Of a stretch of 64,000 nucleotides of DNA, positions 8,088 through 17,086 are shown piece by piece. The stretch spans positions 1-64,000 of the forward strand of contig NZ_APNM01000017.1 of NCBI RefSeq assembly GCF_040361335.1, read 5' to 3'. The DNA comes from APNM01 sp040361335. GTDB lineage: Bacteria; Pseudomonadota; Gammaproteobacteria; Nevskiales; Salinisphaeraceae. Below the pieces are notes generated by a model. That model was given only the letters and a program-made list of their open reading frames with translations. It ran no database searches and was not told the DNA's origin. The position numbers and the translations under genes are program-made. Position 1 is the first letter of the stretch. Each line of letters opens with the position of its first letter.

Positions 8088-9293
8088 TCACCCATCCCCC
8101 CAAAGCCGCAGGCTCTCGCGCTCGAAGTCGCGCCAGTCGTCGATGCGCCGGGCCCGGGCCAGCAGCCAGCGCTCGCGGAACCAGGCGAACGCCTCGTCCG
8201 CGCTCCAGGCACCGACGTCGAGACCCGCGGCCCGGCCGGTCAGGAAGTCGCGGGCATTGGCCGCCAGCGGCGCGCAATACACCTCGCGGCGGATGCCGTG
8301 ATAGACCCAGTGATACGGCAGACCCAGCAGGCGCAGGGCCTTGCCGATGACCTCGCGACGGTTGCGGTAGCCGGTCCCCCAGCCCTCGTGCTTGGCGGTG
8401 GCCGGTTCGTGCTCGCGCAGGAACGCGGCCAGCCGTTCGTACAGGTCGTCGCCGAAGTGGAAATCGCCGCTGCCGGCGGTATAACCGACCGGATGCCAGA
8501 TATCGACCCCGCGGCGATCGCGCAGGCGGGCGTAGAGCGACGAGCGGCCCAGGGCCGAGGTCGTGGTGAGCATGGCCAGACCGTCGTTGAAGCGACGTCC
8601 GCCGACCCGGGTACGCCGATCCAGGTAGCGATCCGCGAAGGCTTCCCGGATTTCACGACTGGTGGCGAGCATGGCGATCAACTTGCCGCCGAGCAGGCGG
8701 TTGTAGGGCGGCACGGCGCCCAGCACGAAGGCGTCGAGCACATGCCAGAGCCGCTCGCGGCGCTGGCGTTCGTTCCAGCCCACCCATTCGTCCCGCGGTG
8801 CCAGGGCGTAGACCGGATCGCCCAAACCGAGCAGGCCGATCAACTTGCCGTTGTGCCCATCGACAACGATAAAGCGTATCCGGCGTCCGTAACCGCGGGA
8901 TACGGGGATGCTCCAGTGCAGACTGGCATACCGGAACAGCAGTTCCTCCTCGCTACGGCGGGCGACCGGCACCAACACGGGCCGGATACGCGCCGGCACG
9001 ACGTCCCGGCCGTCCGCGAACCGATCGAGCAGCCGCGACTCGTGCCGCGCCAGCCGGGCACGCGCCCGCTCGCGCCGGGAGGCGACCGCCTGCCGGTTCA
9101 TCTCGCGCGCCGCGTCCTTGGAGTCGGACGCGCGGCCCAATGCCTGGTTTTCGTCGATGACGAATCCCTGTGACCGGAGCGCCCCGATCACCGCCTGCCG
9201 AAGCCCCCTGGCCTCGAGCTCGCCCGCATGCCGAACAGCGGACGCAGATCGGCCCGGCCGGCCCGATTGGGCCGGCGAGTCCCGATCATCCAT
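8088..9293 (-). CDS. DUF4338 (Druantia DruA-like) protein
   Basis: 401 aa, started at the ATG behind GAGGAGA. The central block reads FIVVDGHNGKLIGLLGLGDP, then RDEWVGW, then GAVPPYNRLLGGKLIAMLA, then EIREAF, which I recognise as DUF4338, the domain of the Druantia anti-phage protein DruA. A C-terminal segment (GYRNRREVIGKALRLLGLP) completes it. No druB-E or helicase-type partner is adjacent, so this is a solitary member. Both flanks are repeats or AT-rich sequence unlike the surrounding GC-rich genes, a sign of horizontal acquisition. A defence role is inferred from the family only. Confidence 0.65.
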   Translation of the reverse strand: MDDRDSPAQSGRPGRSASAVRHAGELEARGLRQAVIGALRSQGFVIDENQALGRASDSKDAAREMNRQAVASRRERARARLARHESRLLDRFADGRDVVPARIRPVLVPVARRSEEELLFRYASLHWSIPVSRGYGRRIRFIVVDGHNGKLIGLLGLGDPVYALAPRDEWVGWNERQRRERLWHVLDAFVLGAVPPYNRLLGGKLIAMLATSREIREAFADRYLDRRTRVGGRRFNDGLAMLTTTSALGRSSLYARLRDRRGVDIWHPVGYTAGSGDFHFGDDLYERLAAFLREHEPATAKHEGWGTGYRNRREVIGKALRLLGLPYHWVYHGIRREVYCAPLAANARDFLTGRAAGLDVGAWSADEAFAWFRERWLLARARRIDDWRDFERESLRLWGDG

Positions 9294-9777
9294 GATGTCT
9301 TCTCCTCGCTAACAAAAACCGCTTTAAAAGCGGTTAAAAAGCCTTTTATAGCTTTTTAATCTATCCTTGCTTTATGTTTTAATTTTATGTTTTAGAAACT
9401 AAAAAAGTCAATAGCAAAAAATAATAATGGTTTTGTACAAAAATTGTTCAAAATGCCGCCAATAATTCCAATATGAAGACAAAAAACGAGCCCCGGAACC
9501 GGTGCGTGGATTCAAAACGGGGCGATCGCCCCCATGGCCACCCTTGCCCCCTCTCAGCCGGAGAGACTGGCAAGACATGCCCGGAGAGAAGGAACTTGAA
9601 ACCCCACGCGAAGGGGCCGCGCATCAGACACGAAGACAGGGGACGGCCGGTCGGCCGCACCCGAATCGGATGGCGTGGTAAGGCTAGGCGGGTCGCGGCA
9701 TGGGCGACACCGGCCGGCACGAGCCGGCCGGTGCGCTCCCATCCCGACAGGGCGTTCGGGTATCCGCGAACGCGCTG
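9294..9777. other. AT-rich tract and structured-looking intergenic region, no gene
   Basis: 9304-9480 is strikingly AT-rich, with a perfect palindrome AACCGCTTT-A-AAAGCGGTT (about 9318-9336) and a direct repeat TTTATGTTTTA. It is the probable promoter of the DruA-like gene. 9490-9700 is GC-rich with several self-complementary segments and could be a structured RNA. Short ORFs on both strands are not credible. Confidence 0.5.
9709..9732 (-). terminator. Hairpin terminator downstream of the MDR oxidoreductase gene
   Basis: Perfect stem ACCGGCCGGC/GCCGGCCGGT with an ACGA loop, 45 nt past the stop of the leftward gene at 9778. No clear U tract. Confidence 0.45.
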
Positions 9778-10785
9778 TCAGTAACGCAGGCAGATCTTGC
9801 CGAAGTGCTTCTGTGACTCCTGGTGGCGGAAGGCGTCGGCGATCTCGTCCAGCGGGAAGCTGCGGTCGATCACCGGGCGGATGCCGGTCGATTCCAGCGC
9901 CCGTACCAACTGCTGCTGGTGCTCGCGGCTGCCCACGGTGATGCCCTTAACCCGCAACTGCTTCATCATCATGGTGGCGGTCGGCACCTCGCCGGCCATG
10001 CCGGTGAGCACGCCGATCAGCGAGATGTGGCCGCCGTGCCGGCAGGCATCCACCGATTGCGCCAGGGTGCCGGGCCCGCCGACCTCGATCACATGATCGA
10101 CGCCGTCGCGGGGACACAGGCCGGCCACTTCCTTGCCCCACTCGGGGGTTTCCTTGTAATTGATCAGGTGGTCCGCGCCCAGCTCGCGCAGACGCTCGAG
10201 CTTGGCGTCCGACGAGGAGGTGGCGATCACCGTCGCGCCGGCGGCCTTGGCGAGCTGCAGGGCGAAGATCGATACGCCGCCGCTGCCCTGGACCAGCACG
10301 GTATCGCCGGCCTTGAGCCCGCCCTCGACGAACAGGCCCCGCCAGGCGGTGACCGCCGCGCACGGCAGGGTCGCCGCCTCCTCCGCGGAATAGCCGGCGG
10401 GCGCCCGGGTCAGGGCGGTCTCGGCCACGCAGACGTACTCGCTGGCATAACCGTCGACGGTGTCGCCGGGCACGCAGCCCCAGGTGCTGGCGGTATCCGG
10501 CTCGCCGGACAGCCATAGCGGGAAGAAGGTCGCCATCACGGCGTCGCCGGCGGCGAATCCGGTCACGCCGTCGCCGACCTCGACCACCTCGCCGGCGACG
10601 TCCGACATGGGAATGCGGCCGTCGTCGGCCGGCAGCGCCCCGGTGACTACCAGGTAATCGTGGAAATTGAGGGAGCTGGCCGCGGCCTTGACCAGGACCT
10701 CGCCGGGGCCCGGACGGGGGTCCGCGGCCTCACCCACCTGCAGGTTATCCAGGCCGCCCGGGGCCTTGACCCGTATCGCTTTCAT
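9778..10785 (-). CDS. Zinc-independent medium-chain dehydrogenase/quinone oxidoreductase-type NAD(P)H oxidoreductase
   Basis: 335 aa from the ATG at 10785 (GGAGGAGG upstream). The N-terminal GroES-like half contains SSLNFHDYLVVTGALP and the SDVAGEVVEVGDGV segment. The Rossmann half has VLVQGSGGVSIFALQLAKAAG and ends FRHQESQKHFGKICLRY, typical of MDR enzymes annotated as zinc-binding alcohol dehydrogenase family protein. The structural-zinc Cys cluster is absent. Substrate unknown. Confidence 0.85.
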   Translation of the reverse strand: MKAIRVKAPGGLDNLQVGEAADPRPGPGEVLVKAAASSLNFHDYLVVTGALPADDGRIPMSDVAGEVVEVGDGVTGFAAGDAVMATFFPLWLSGEPDTASTWGCVPGDTVDGYASEYVCVAETALTRAPAGYSAEEAATLPCAAVTAWRGLFVEGGLKAGDTVLVQGSGGVSIFALQLAKAAGATVIATSSSDAKLERLRELGADHLINYKETPEWGKEVAGLCPRDGVDHVIEVGGPGTLAQSVDACRHGGHISLIGVLTGMAGEVPTATMMMKQLRVKGITVGSREHQQQLVRALESTGIRPVIDRSFPLDEIADAFRHQESQKHFGKICLRY

Positions 10786-10853
10786 TATCGCGCCTCCTCC
10801 TGGCGATGAACCAATGTCGCCGGCCGATTCTGCCGCAAGGTCGATAGTCACAC

Positions 10854-10881
10854 ACTACCCGCCGGGCGGCCGGCGGGTAGT
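10854..10881. promoter_or_regulatory. Perfect 12-bp inverted repeat between divergent genes
   Basis: ACTACCCGCCGG/CCGGCGGGTAGT separated by GCGG, in the 452-nt gap between the MDR gene (left) and the FeeM-like gene (right). It could be an operator or a transcript hairpin. The rest of the gap shows no gene. Confidence 0.4.
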
Positions 10882-11237
10882 TCCGGCCCCCGCCGGCGAC
10901 AGCGCCCGCGGCTGCCCGCGGGTCGAAAAAAGTGAACATTATTGGCGATATCCGGCGGTATACCGTCATGCGGCGATTTTTTGACGCTCTGTCGCGGCGC
11001 AGCATACCGCCCGATCACACCCAGAAACCGGCCTTCCGCCGCGCTCGGCCGAAAGACCCCGATTTGACGGGGGATTGACGCTCCACGAGAGCGCGACATA
11101 GGTCACGTTTGCCCGTCCCCCGAGAGCCTGCCGAGCCCGAACCCCAAAGCCTTTCGACCCTTCCGGGGCCGTGCGAAGCTGGTCTGACCGCCAAAACAAG
11201 GGCGGTTCCACTATTTCAAAGCAATAGGAGTCTCAGC

Positions 11238-11987
11238 ATGCAAACTATCAAGGAATCCGTTCTCAAGAGCGACGAGGAGACGGGCGGCCTGCGGGACGAG
11301 AGCCTGCCGTTCGCGGTGACCCTGGTCCAGGACGAGACCGACCTGGACAAGGCCCTGCGCATACGGCATTCGGCCTACGGCCGGCATGTCCCGGAGCTGG
11401 CCGACACGCTCGACAAGCCCGAGCACTACGATCACGAGCCGGGCGTCGTCGTCCTGCTGGCGCAATCCAAGCTCGACGGCGAACCGCTCGGCACCATGCG
11501 TATCCAGACCAACCAGTACGGACCGCTGGCGCTGGAACAGTCGGTCACCCTGCCCGACTGGCTGCAGGGCCGGCGGCTGGCCGAGGCGACCCGCCTGGGT
11601 ATCGCCCGCGGCCGCATCGGACGCATGGTGAAGATCGCGATGTTCAAGGGGTACTATCTCTACTGCCGCCAGAACGACGTCGACTGGATGGTGATCACGG
11701 GGCGCGCGCCCCTGGACCGCCAGTACGACGCCCTGCAGTTCCAGGATGTGTTCCCGGACCGCGGCTTCATCCCGATGCGTCACGTGGGCGACATCCCGCA
11801 CCGGGTGATGGCCCTGGAGGTGGCATCGGTCGAGCCCGGCTGGCGCGCGGCGGGACATCCGCTCTACGACTTCTTCTTCCGGACGCGGCACGATGACATC
11901 CGCGTGAGCACGGATCCGCTGACGGAACTGGAGTCGGAGGCGGAAGCCCTGTCACTGGCAACCGGACAGCGCACGCTGTCGAACTGA
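11238..11987 (+). CDS. FeeM-like N-acyl amino acid synthase domain protein (GNAT fold)
   Basis: 249 aa, ATG with AGGAG eight nt upstream. It matches the FeeM-type acyltransferase pattern: LRIRHSAYGRH near residue 40, GTMRIQTNQYGPLALE, then LAEATRLGI, a helix KIAMFKGYYLYCRQ, and a closing MRHVGDIPHRVMALEV. Such proteins use acyl-ACP to acylate an amino acid and are often near exosortase systems, none of which is seen here. The reaction is family inference. Followed by a GC-rich hairpin (12004-12029) before the GGDEF/EAL gene. Confidence 0.65.
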   Translation: MQTIKESVLKSDEETGGLRDESLPFAVTLVQDETDLDKALRIRHSAYGRHVPELADTLDKPEHYDHEPGVVVLLAQSKLDGEPLGTMRIQTNQYGPLALEQSVTLPDWLQGRRLAEATRLGIARGRIGRMVKIAMFKGYYLYCRQNDVDWMVITGRAPLDRQYDALQFQDVFPDRGFIPMRHVGDIPHRVMALEVASVEPGWRAAGHPLYDFFFRTRHDDIRVSTDPLTELESEAEALSLATGQRTLSN

Positions 11988-12066
11988 CCCCCCCCCTGGA
12001 CACCGGCCGGCGGCGCCGCCGCCGGCCGGCTTTCACGCGGCATCCGGGCGCTGCGGCAAATCATTG

Positions 12067-15000
12067 ATGCGTAAGCTGTCTCGGGCGTTTATTCTATCTC
12101 TCCGGAGACACGCGCAGCAGGGTGCCGAAATCCGAGTCTTTTCCACAGAGCGGGTCACTGCCGCGACCGACCGGCTGCTGGTCGCCATCGCCTACTACGC
12201 GGTGCCGGCGGCGATCGTCCTGTTGTCCGCGGCGGCCGTGGTCTCCAGCGACAGCCTGATCGAGCCGCCGCAACAGCGGGCGCTGACCTTCCGCGTGTTG
12301 CCCGACCCCGACGCGGCCCTGAACCCGGCCGAAGCCGTCCGCCGGCTCGGCGACCAACCGCTGGTGGCCCATGTCGACACGCACCGGGCCGAGCACCCGT
12401 TCTGGATCGAATTGCCGCTGACGGAGCTCCCGCGGCGCCACACCGTGCTCGAGCTGGCGTCCCGACACGCCCGCGACGCCACCTGCTGGCGCGCCGACGA
12501 CCTGGACACGCTGGGCAGCGCCGACCGCGCCGGCACCACGGGCGCGATGCGTCACGCCCGGGGCGGCTACGCGCTGCAACTTGCGGCACCACCGGAACGG
12601 CCCGCCGCCGTGCTCTGTCGCGTCACCCATTCGGGCCCCGCGCGGATCACCGCCAACGCCTGGCCGCCCCGCGCGCTGCATCAGGCGGAACACGATTTCC
12701 AGCGCGGCGCCGGACTGCTGACCGGCGGCCTCCTGACCCTCGCCTTCTTCTCCGTGATCATGGCCGCCATCAACCGCGAGGCGCGCTACATGCTGCTGGC
12801 GGGCTGGCTGGTGCTGAACCTGCGCATGAGCGGTCTGTCGCTGGGCTGGGACACCCACTGGCTGGGTGTCGCGGTGCCGCCGGACTGGCTGTCGAGCATG
12901 CGCCAGATCACGATCTCGCTCTACTACCTGGTCACGTACACGCTGTTCAGCCAGTTCTTCAAGTCCGATCTGCCGCGGGTCGGCTATAGCTGGCTGCTGC
13001 GCATCGGCCAGTGGTCGACCCTATTCCTGCTCGCGTTCGCGCTGGCGGTGCCGTACGCCACCTACCTGCCGGTGATGTGGGCCACGGTCGCCATGGGCAT
13101 CGCCATCATGCTGTTCCTGGTGGGCCGCACCCTGCTGATCACCCGCTCGCGCACCGCGATCTGGTACAGCGCCGCGCTGGCGGTGGTGTTCGTGGCCTAT
13201 TTCTCCGAGATCATCGCCGCGGCGCTCGACTTCAAGCTGCTGATCCACACGCTCAACGGCGTGACCGCCGCCCTGGCCTCCAGCGTGCTGGTGGTCCTGG
13301 CACTGGCCGAGCAGTTGCGCACCGAGAAGCGCGAACGCATCCGTGCCCAGGAGGCGCTGGGCCGCACCTACGAGGCCACCCCGATCGGACTGTTCACACT
13401 CGACGGCGACGGCCGATTCCAGCGCACCAACACGGCGATGCAGTCGATCCTGGGCATGGCCTGCCCCGCACGCGCGGGCGAGCGCTGGTCGGACCACTTC
13501 GAGTCCGGTGCCTGGCAAAACCTGCGGACGATCGCGGCCCAGCCCGGCGGCGGCGAGACCGAGCTGCGCGGCCTGCCCGACGAACACGGCAAACGCCCCT
13601 GGTACCTGGTGCGCGCCCTGCGTAGCGGCGACCACATCGAGGGTTCGCTGCAGGACATCACGGCACGGGTCGACGCCACCGAGCGGCTGCGCTTCCTGGC
13701 CAACCACGACCTGTTGACCGGCACCTACAACCGCCACGGCATCGAGGCGGCCCTGGAGCAGGCCGCGCCCGACGCGGCGCAGAGCCGGCCCGTGGCCGTG
13801 GCCTTCCTGGACCTGCAGCGCTTCAAGCTGATCAACGACCTGTACCGCTCGCAGGCCGGCGACGAGGTGCTCAAGCAGGTCGCCGGGCGCATCCGCAACG
13901 CACTCGGCGAAAACCACGACCTCGGCCGCATCGGCGGCGACGAGTTCCTGCTGGTGCTGCGCGACACCCCGATCGACGAAGCGGCCCGGATCGGCGAGCG
14001 CGTGCTCGGCGCCATTGGCGACAAGCCCTACCGGTTCGGCAACCAGCGGCTGCAAGTGAAGGCCAGCATGGGCGTGATCGAGTTCACCCCGGACATGAGC
14101 ACCGCCGGCGTGATCTCGGCCGCGCAACGGGCGTGCCGCGAGGCCAAGCGCGGTCATGCCGGGCCGCTGGTGGTGTACGACCGCGACGCGTCCGCGTTCC
14201 GCGAGAGCGAGGAAGAGCTCGGTCTGATCAAGCTGCTCGGCGAACGCCGCCTGCCGTCGGGCCTGTACCTGGTGATGCAGCCGCTGCTGTCCCTGCGCCG
14301 GCCGGACGAGTCGCTCAACTTCGAGATCCTGCTGCGCATGAAAGACGACGACGGCAATCCGGTGCCCGTCGGCAAGGTGCTGGAGGCCGCCGAGGCCAGC
14401 GGCAACATGGCGCGCCTGGACAAATGGGTGCTCACCCGCACGCTGGAGTGGCTGGAGCGCCACCTGCCGTCACTGCCGCGCACGCAGTTCGTCAGCGTCA
14501 ACTTCAGTGGCGCCTCGCTCAACGACCAGAGCTTCGTGGCGGATGTCCTGGCCATCCTCGCCCGGCACAAGGCCGTGGTGCCGTACCTGTGCATCGAGAT
14601 CACGGAGGGCGTGGCCCTACACGACCTGCAGTACGCCAGCAGCTTCGTGCAACGCCTCAAGGAAGTCGGCGCCAAGATCGCCCTGGACGACTTCGGCGCC
14701 GGCTATACCTCGTTCTCCTACCTGCGCAATCTGCAGGCGGACGCCCTCAAGATCGACGGCTCCTTCGTGCGCAGCATGAACCACCATCCCGCCAACGTGG
14801 CGATCGTCGCCGCGATCGTGGAGCTGGCGCACAACCTGGGCATGCGCAGCGTCGCCGAGGGCGTGGAGGACGCGGCCACGCTGGAGACCCTCGCCGAGAT
14901 CGGGGCCGATTACGTGCAGGGCTATGTCGTGGCCCGTCCGGGGCCGCTGGACACGGCCCTGACCGCCGAGTCCACCACGAGCTTCATCGAGGACCCGGAC

Positions 15001-15075
15001 CTGGTGCGGCACATCCGCGAGCTGGCGGCGGCCCCGCCGGCCGGCGACGGCCGCGACACCGGCAATTACCACTAG
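12067..15075 (+). CDS. Membrane-bound GGDEF-EAL c-di-GMP protein with 7TM-type sensor and PAS-like linker
   Basis: 1002 aa. A first helix near residues 37-62, a periplasmic domain to about 215, and about seven helices (about 220-410) resemble the 7TMR-DISM layout. A coiled coil and PAS-like region (about 425-525) follow. The diguanylate cyclase core has an intact IGGDEF (623-627). The phosphodiesterase domain starts EIL (753) and keeps VNFSG, EITEG, LDDFGAGY, LKIDGSFV and AEGVED, so both activities could be live. It probably senses a periplasmic or membrane signal and sets c-di-GMP. Start context is weak (no clear ribosome binding site; a TTG precedes the ATG). Confidence 0.88.
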   Translation: MRKLSRAFILSLRRHAQQGAEIRVFSTERVTAATDRLLVAIAYYAVPAAIVLLSAAAVVSSDSLIEPPQQRALTFRVLPDPDAALNPAEAVRRLGDQPLVAHVDTHRAEHPFWIELPLTELPRRHTVLELASRHARDATCWRADDLDTLGSADRAGTTGAMRHARGGYALQLAAPPERPAAVLCRVTHSGPARITANAWPPRALHQAEHDFQRGAGLLTGGLLTLAFFSVIMAAINREARYMLLAGWLVLNLRMSGLSLGWDTHWLGVAVPPDWLSSMRQITISLYYLVTYTLFSQFFKSDLPRVGYSWLLRIGQWSTLFLLAFALAVPYATYLPVMWATVAMGIAIMLFLVGRTLLITRSRTAIWYSAALAVVFVAYFSEIIAAALDFKLLIHTLNGVTAALASSVLVVLALAEQLRTEKRERIRAQEALGRTYEATPIGLFTLDGDGRFQRTNTAMQSILGMACPARAGERWSDHFESGAWQNLRTIAAQPGGGETELRGLPDEHGKRPWYLVRALRSGDHIEGSLQDITARVDATERLRFLANHDLLTGTYNRHGIEAALEQAAPDAAQSRPVAVAFLDLQRFKLINDLYRSQAGDEVLKQVAGRIRNALGENHDLGRIGGDEFLLVLRDTPIDEAARIGERVLGAIGDKPYRFGNQRLQVKASMGVIEFTPDMSTAGVISAAQRACREAKRGHAGPLVVYDRDASAFRESEEELGLIKLLGERRLPSGLYLVMQPLLSLRRPDESLNFEILLRMKDDDGNPVPVGKVLEAAEASGNMARLDKWVLTRTLEWLERHLPSLPRTQFVSVNFSGASLNDQSFVADVLAILARHKAVVPYLCIEITEGVALHDLQYASSFVQRLKEVGAKIALDDFGAGYTSFSYLRNLQADALKIDGSFVRSMNHHPANVAIVAAIVELAHNLGMRSVAEGVEDAATLETLAEIGADYVQGYVVARPGPLDTALTAESTTSFIEDPDLVRHIRELAAAPPAGDGRDTGNYH

Positions 15076-15152
15076 TGTCCCGTCTCACAAGCAACCTTGC
15101 GTTGCGCGCGGCCCTCGCCCTCATGAGACAAGAAACCTGTGAGACGGGACAC
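15075..15152. repeat. 78-bp MITE-like element with 15-bp perfect terminal inverted repeats
   Basis: GTGTCCCGTCTCACA (15075-15089) is mirrored exactly by TGTGAGACGGGACAC (15138-15152) around 48 nt. Its left end overlaps the stop codon of the GGDEF/EAL gene. No target duplication or terminator U tract is obvious. Confidence 0.55.
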
Positions 15153-15255
15153 CGGGCCAACGCGCGGCCGCGCTTGCCGGCCGCCCCCGGAATGAGGCAC
15201 AACAGGAGGCCGAGCGCACGAGGGCGACATCCATCTTCGCCACGAGGAGCCCCGA

Positions 15256-15891
15256 ATGGCCTCAACCCCGCACCCGCTGGACCGACTCTGGCGGACCTTC
15301 ATCTCCGGCCTGGTCACGGTCATCCCCATCCTGGTGACCGTCTACCTGTTGATCTGGGCCAGCCGCACCGCGGAGCGCTTCTTCCGCCCGCTGGTCAAGC
15401 TGGTGCTGCCGGACGCCTGGTACGTGCCGGGACTCGGCATCGCCGTGGCCGTCGTGTTCGTGCTGCTGGTCGGCGCCTTCCTCCAGGCCTGGCTGTTCGA
15501 ACGGCTGGTCGGATTGGGCGATCGCCTGCTGGAGCGCATCCCCCTGGTGAAGACGGTCTACACCGGCGTGCGCGACCTGATGCAGTTCCTGTCCTCGTCG
15601 CGCGAGGAGTCGCAGATGCGGCAGGTGGTGCTGGTACGGGTCCAGGAGGACATCCACGTGATCGGCTTCGTCACCGACGACCGCCCGCAACGGACCCTGC
15701 CCGAACTCGCCACGGAAGCCGGCGAGGACACCGACCTGGTGTCCGTGTACCTGCCGATGGGCTACCAGATCGGCGGCTACACCCTGTACCTGCCCCGGAA
15801 CCGGGTGCGGCCGCTGGACCTGACCATCGAGGAGGCCATGCGCCTGGTGCTGACCGCCGGCGTCAACCGCCCCGCGCGGCGGCAGGGCTGA
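15256..15891 (+). CDS. DUF502 family membrane protein
   Basis: 211 aa, ATG after GAGGAGCCCCGA. Two N-terminal helices (about 12-35 and 60-82) are followed by LERIPLVKTVYTGVRDLMQF, the most recognisable DUF502 segment, and a soluble domain ending VYLPMGYQIGGYTLYLP. Function of the family is unknown. Rhomboid gene follows by 13 nt, probably co-transcribed. Confidence 0.85.
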   Translation: MASTPHPLDRLWRTFISGLVTVIPILVTVYLLIWASRTAERFFRPLVKLVLPDAWYVPGLGIAVAVVFVLLVGAFLQAWLFERLVGLGDRLLERIPLVKTVYTGVRDLMQFLSSSREESQMRQVVLVRVQEDIHVIGFVTDDRPQRTLPELATEAGEDTDLVSVYLPMGYQIGGYTLYLPRNRVRPLDLTIEEAMRLVLTAGVNRPARRQG

Positions 15892-15904
15892 GGAGGCCCC
15901 GGCG

Positions 15905-16513
15905 ATGCTCGTCACCCTGCTCCTGATCGCGGTCACCTGCGCGGTATCCATCACCTGCTTCAGCAACCGCGGGATGCTGGAATCGCTGCTGTTCTGGCCG
16001 CCCGCGGTGGCGCGCGGCGAGTTCCACCGTTTCGTCACCCACGGCTTCGTGCACGCCGACGGCCAGCACCTGCTGTTCAACATGGTGACGCTGTTCTTCT
16101 TCGGCCGCGCGGTGGCGCCGTTCTTCGAGCGCGCCACCGGCCCGGCCGGGTTCCCGGTGTTCTACCTGGCGGGCATCGTAGTCGCGATCCTGCCCAGCTA
16201 CCTGCGCCACCGGCGCGACCCGGGCTATCGCAGCCTGGGTGCCTCGGGCGCGGTGTCGGCGGTGCTGTTCGCCTACATCCTGATGGCGCCCTGGTCCATC
16301 ATCTATGTCTTCGTGGTGCCGGTGCCGGCGATCCTGTTCGCCGCGGCCTACACCGCCTACGGCTTCTACGCCGGGCGGCTCGGCGCCGACAACGTCAACC
16401 ACAGCGCCCACCTCTGGGGCGCGGGCTACGGCATGCTCGCCGCGTTGATCGTCGAGCCCCGGCTCGGACCCCACTTCATCGAGCGTCTGCTGTCGCCGGG
16501 TTTCCTGTCGTGA
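15905..16513 (+). CDS. Rhomboid family intramembrane serine protease
   Basis: 202 aa, about six transmembrane helices. Catalytic serine in LGASGAVSAVL (GASG motif, about residue 115) and histidine in NVNHSAHLWGAGYG (about 163), plus the membrane-embedded HADGQHLLFNM of helix 2, match rhomboid peptidases. No soluble domains are fused. Its 3' end overlaps the convergent cupin gene by 38 bp. Substrate unknown. Confidence 0.9.
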   Translation: MLVTLLLIAVTCAVSITCFSNRGMLESLLFWPPAVARGEFHRFVTHGFVHADGQHLLFNMVTLFFFGRAVAPFFERATGPAGFPVFYLAGIVVAILPSYLRHRRDPGYRSLGASGAVSAVLFAYILMAPWSIIYVFVVPVPAILFAAAYTAYGFYAGRLGADNVNHSAHLWGAGYGMLAALIVEPRLGPHFIERLLSPGFLS

Positions 16514-16949
16514 CGGCGGCCGCGTCCGCCGGGGCCTTGATCGTGATCGGGGTATCCGGCGTGCCGGCGTAGAACACCACGATCTCGGCCGGGCCGTCGC
16601 CGGTGTTACGGCCCGCGTGCCACTTGCCGACCAGTTCCACGATCGAGTCGCCCGCCGACAGGTGCAGGGTCTCGCCCGCGGGCGTCTCCACCGCGAGCTC
16701 GCCGCGCAGCAGCACGCCGGCATTGATCACCGGGTGCTTGTGCAGCGGCAACCGCGTGCCCGCCGGGATGCGGATGCGCAGCACCGTGATCTCGGCCGCG
16801 CCGGCCGGATACGCCGGGAGGGCATCGCCGTTCCAGCTCTCCCCGGTCTTGGCCAGTGTCTCCACCTCGATCCCGCCGCCGTCCTCGTGACCCGCCGCGG
16901 GCACGGCAAGCGCCGCCAGCAGGCAAAGCATCGTCCACTTGCGTCGCAT
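16476..16949 (-). CDS. Periplasmic cupin-domain protein
   Basis: 157 aa with a short signal peptide (LCLLAALAVPAAG). The single cupin has PAGTRLPLHKHPVINAGVLL as the first motif and SAGDSIVELVGKWHAG as the second, with the His-x-His metal ligands present. No catalytic assignment is possible. Reads leftward into the rhomboid gene and is divergent from the HAD gene. Confidence 0.75.
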   Translation of the reverse strand: MRRKWTMLCLLAALAVPAAGHEDGGGIEVETLAKTGESWNGDALPAYPAGAAEITVLRIRIPAGTRLPLHKHPVINAGVLLRGELAVETPAGETLHLSAGDSIVELVGKWHAGRNTGDGPAEIVVFYAGTPDTPITIKAPADAAAVTTGNPATADAR

Positions 16950-17086
16950 GAATCGGTCCCCTGTCGTGCCGGCGCGCCCGTCGCGCCGCTACCGGGTGAT
17001 CGGCGGACACCGGCCGCAATTGAGTCCTGGACGCAACCGCTCGCCCAGGCGATATCATCGGGTGGCACCCAACCACCGAGCCGGCC

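Noticed and set aside
9590..9615. GAAGGAACTTGAAACC as a fragment of 23S rRNA
   Set aside because: Resemblance limited to about a dozen bases, with no flanking rRNA helices.
9448..9784. Short ORFs on both strands between the DruA-like and MDR genes
   Set aside because: Proline/arginine-rich or lacking ribosome binding sites; composition fits overlapping chance frames in a non-coding segment.
11045..11070. GGCCGAAAGACCCCGATTT upstream of the FeeM-like gene as a further dyad site
   Set aside because: Only the CGAAAG core agrees; the CCT and AGG arms are missing.
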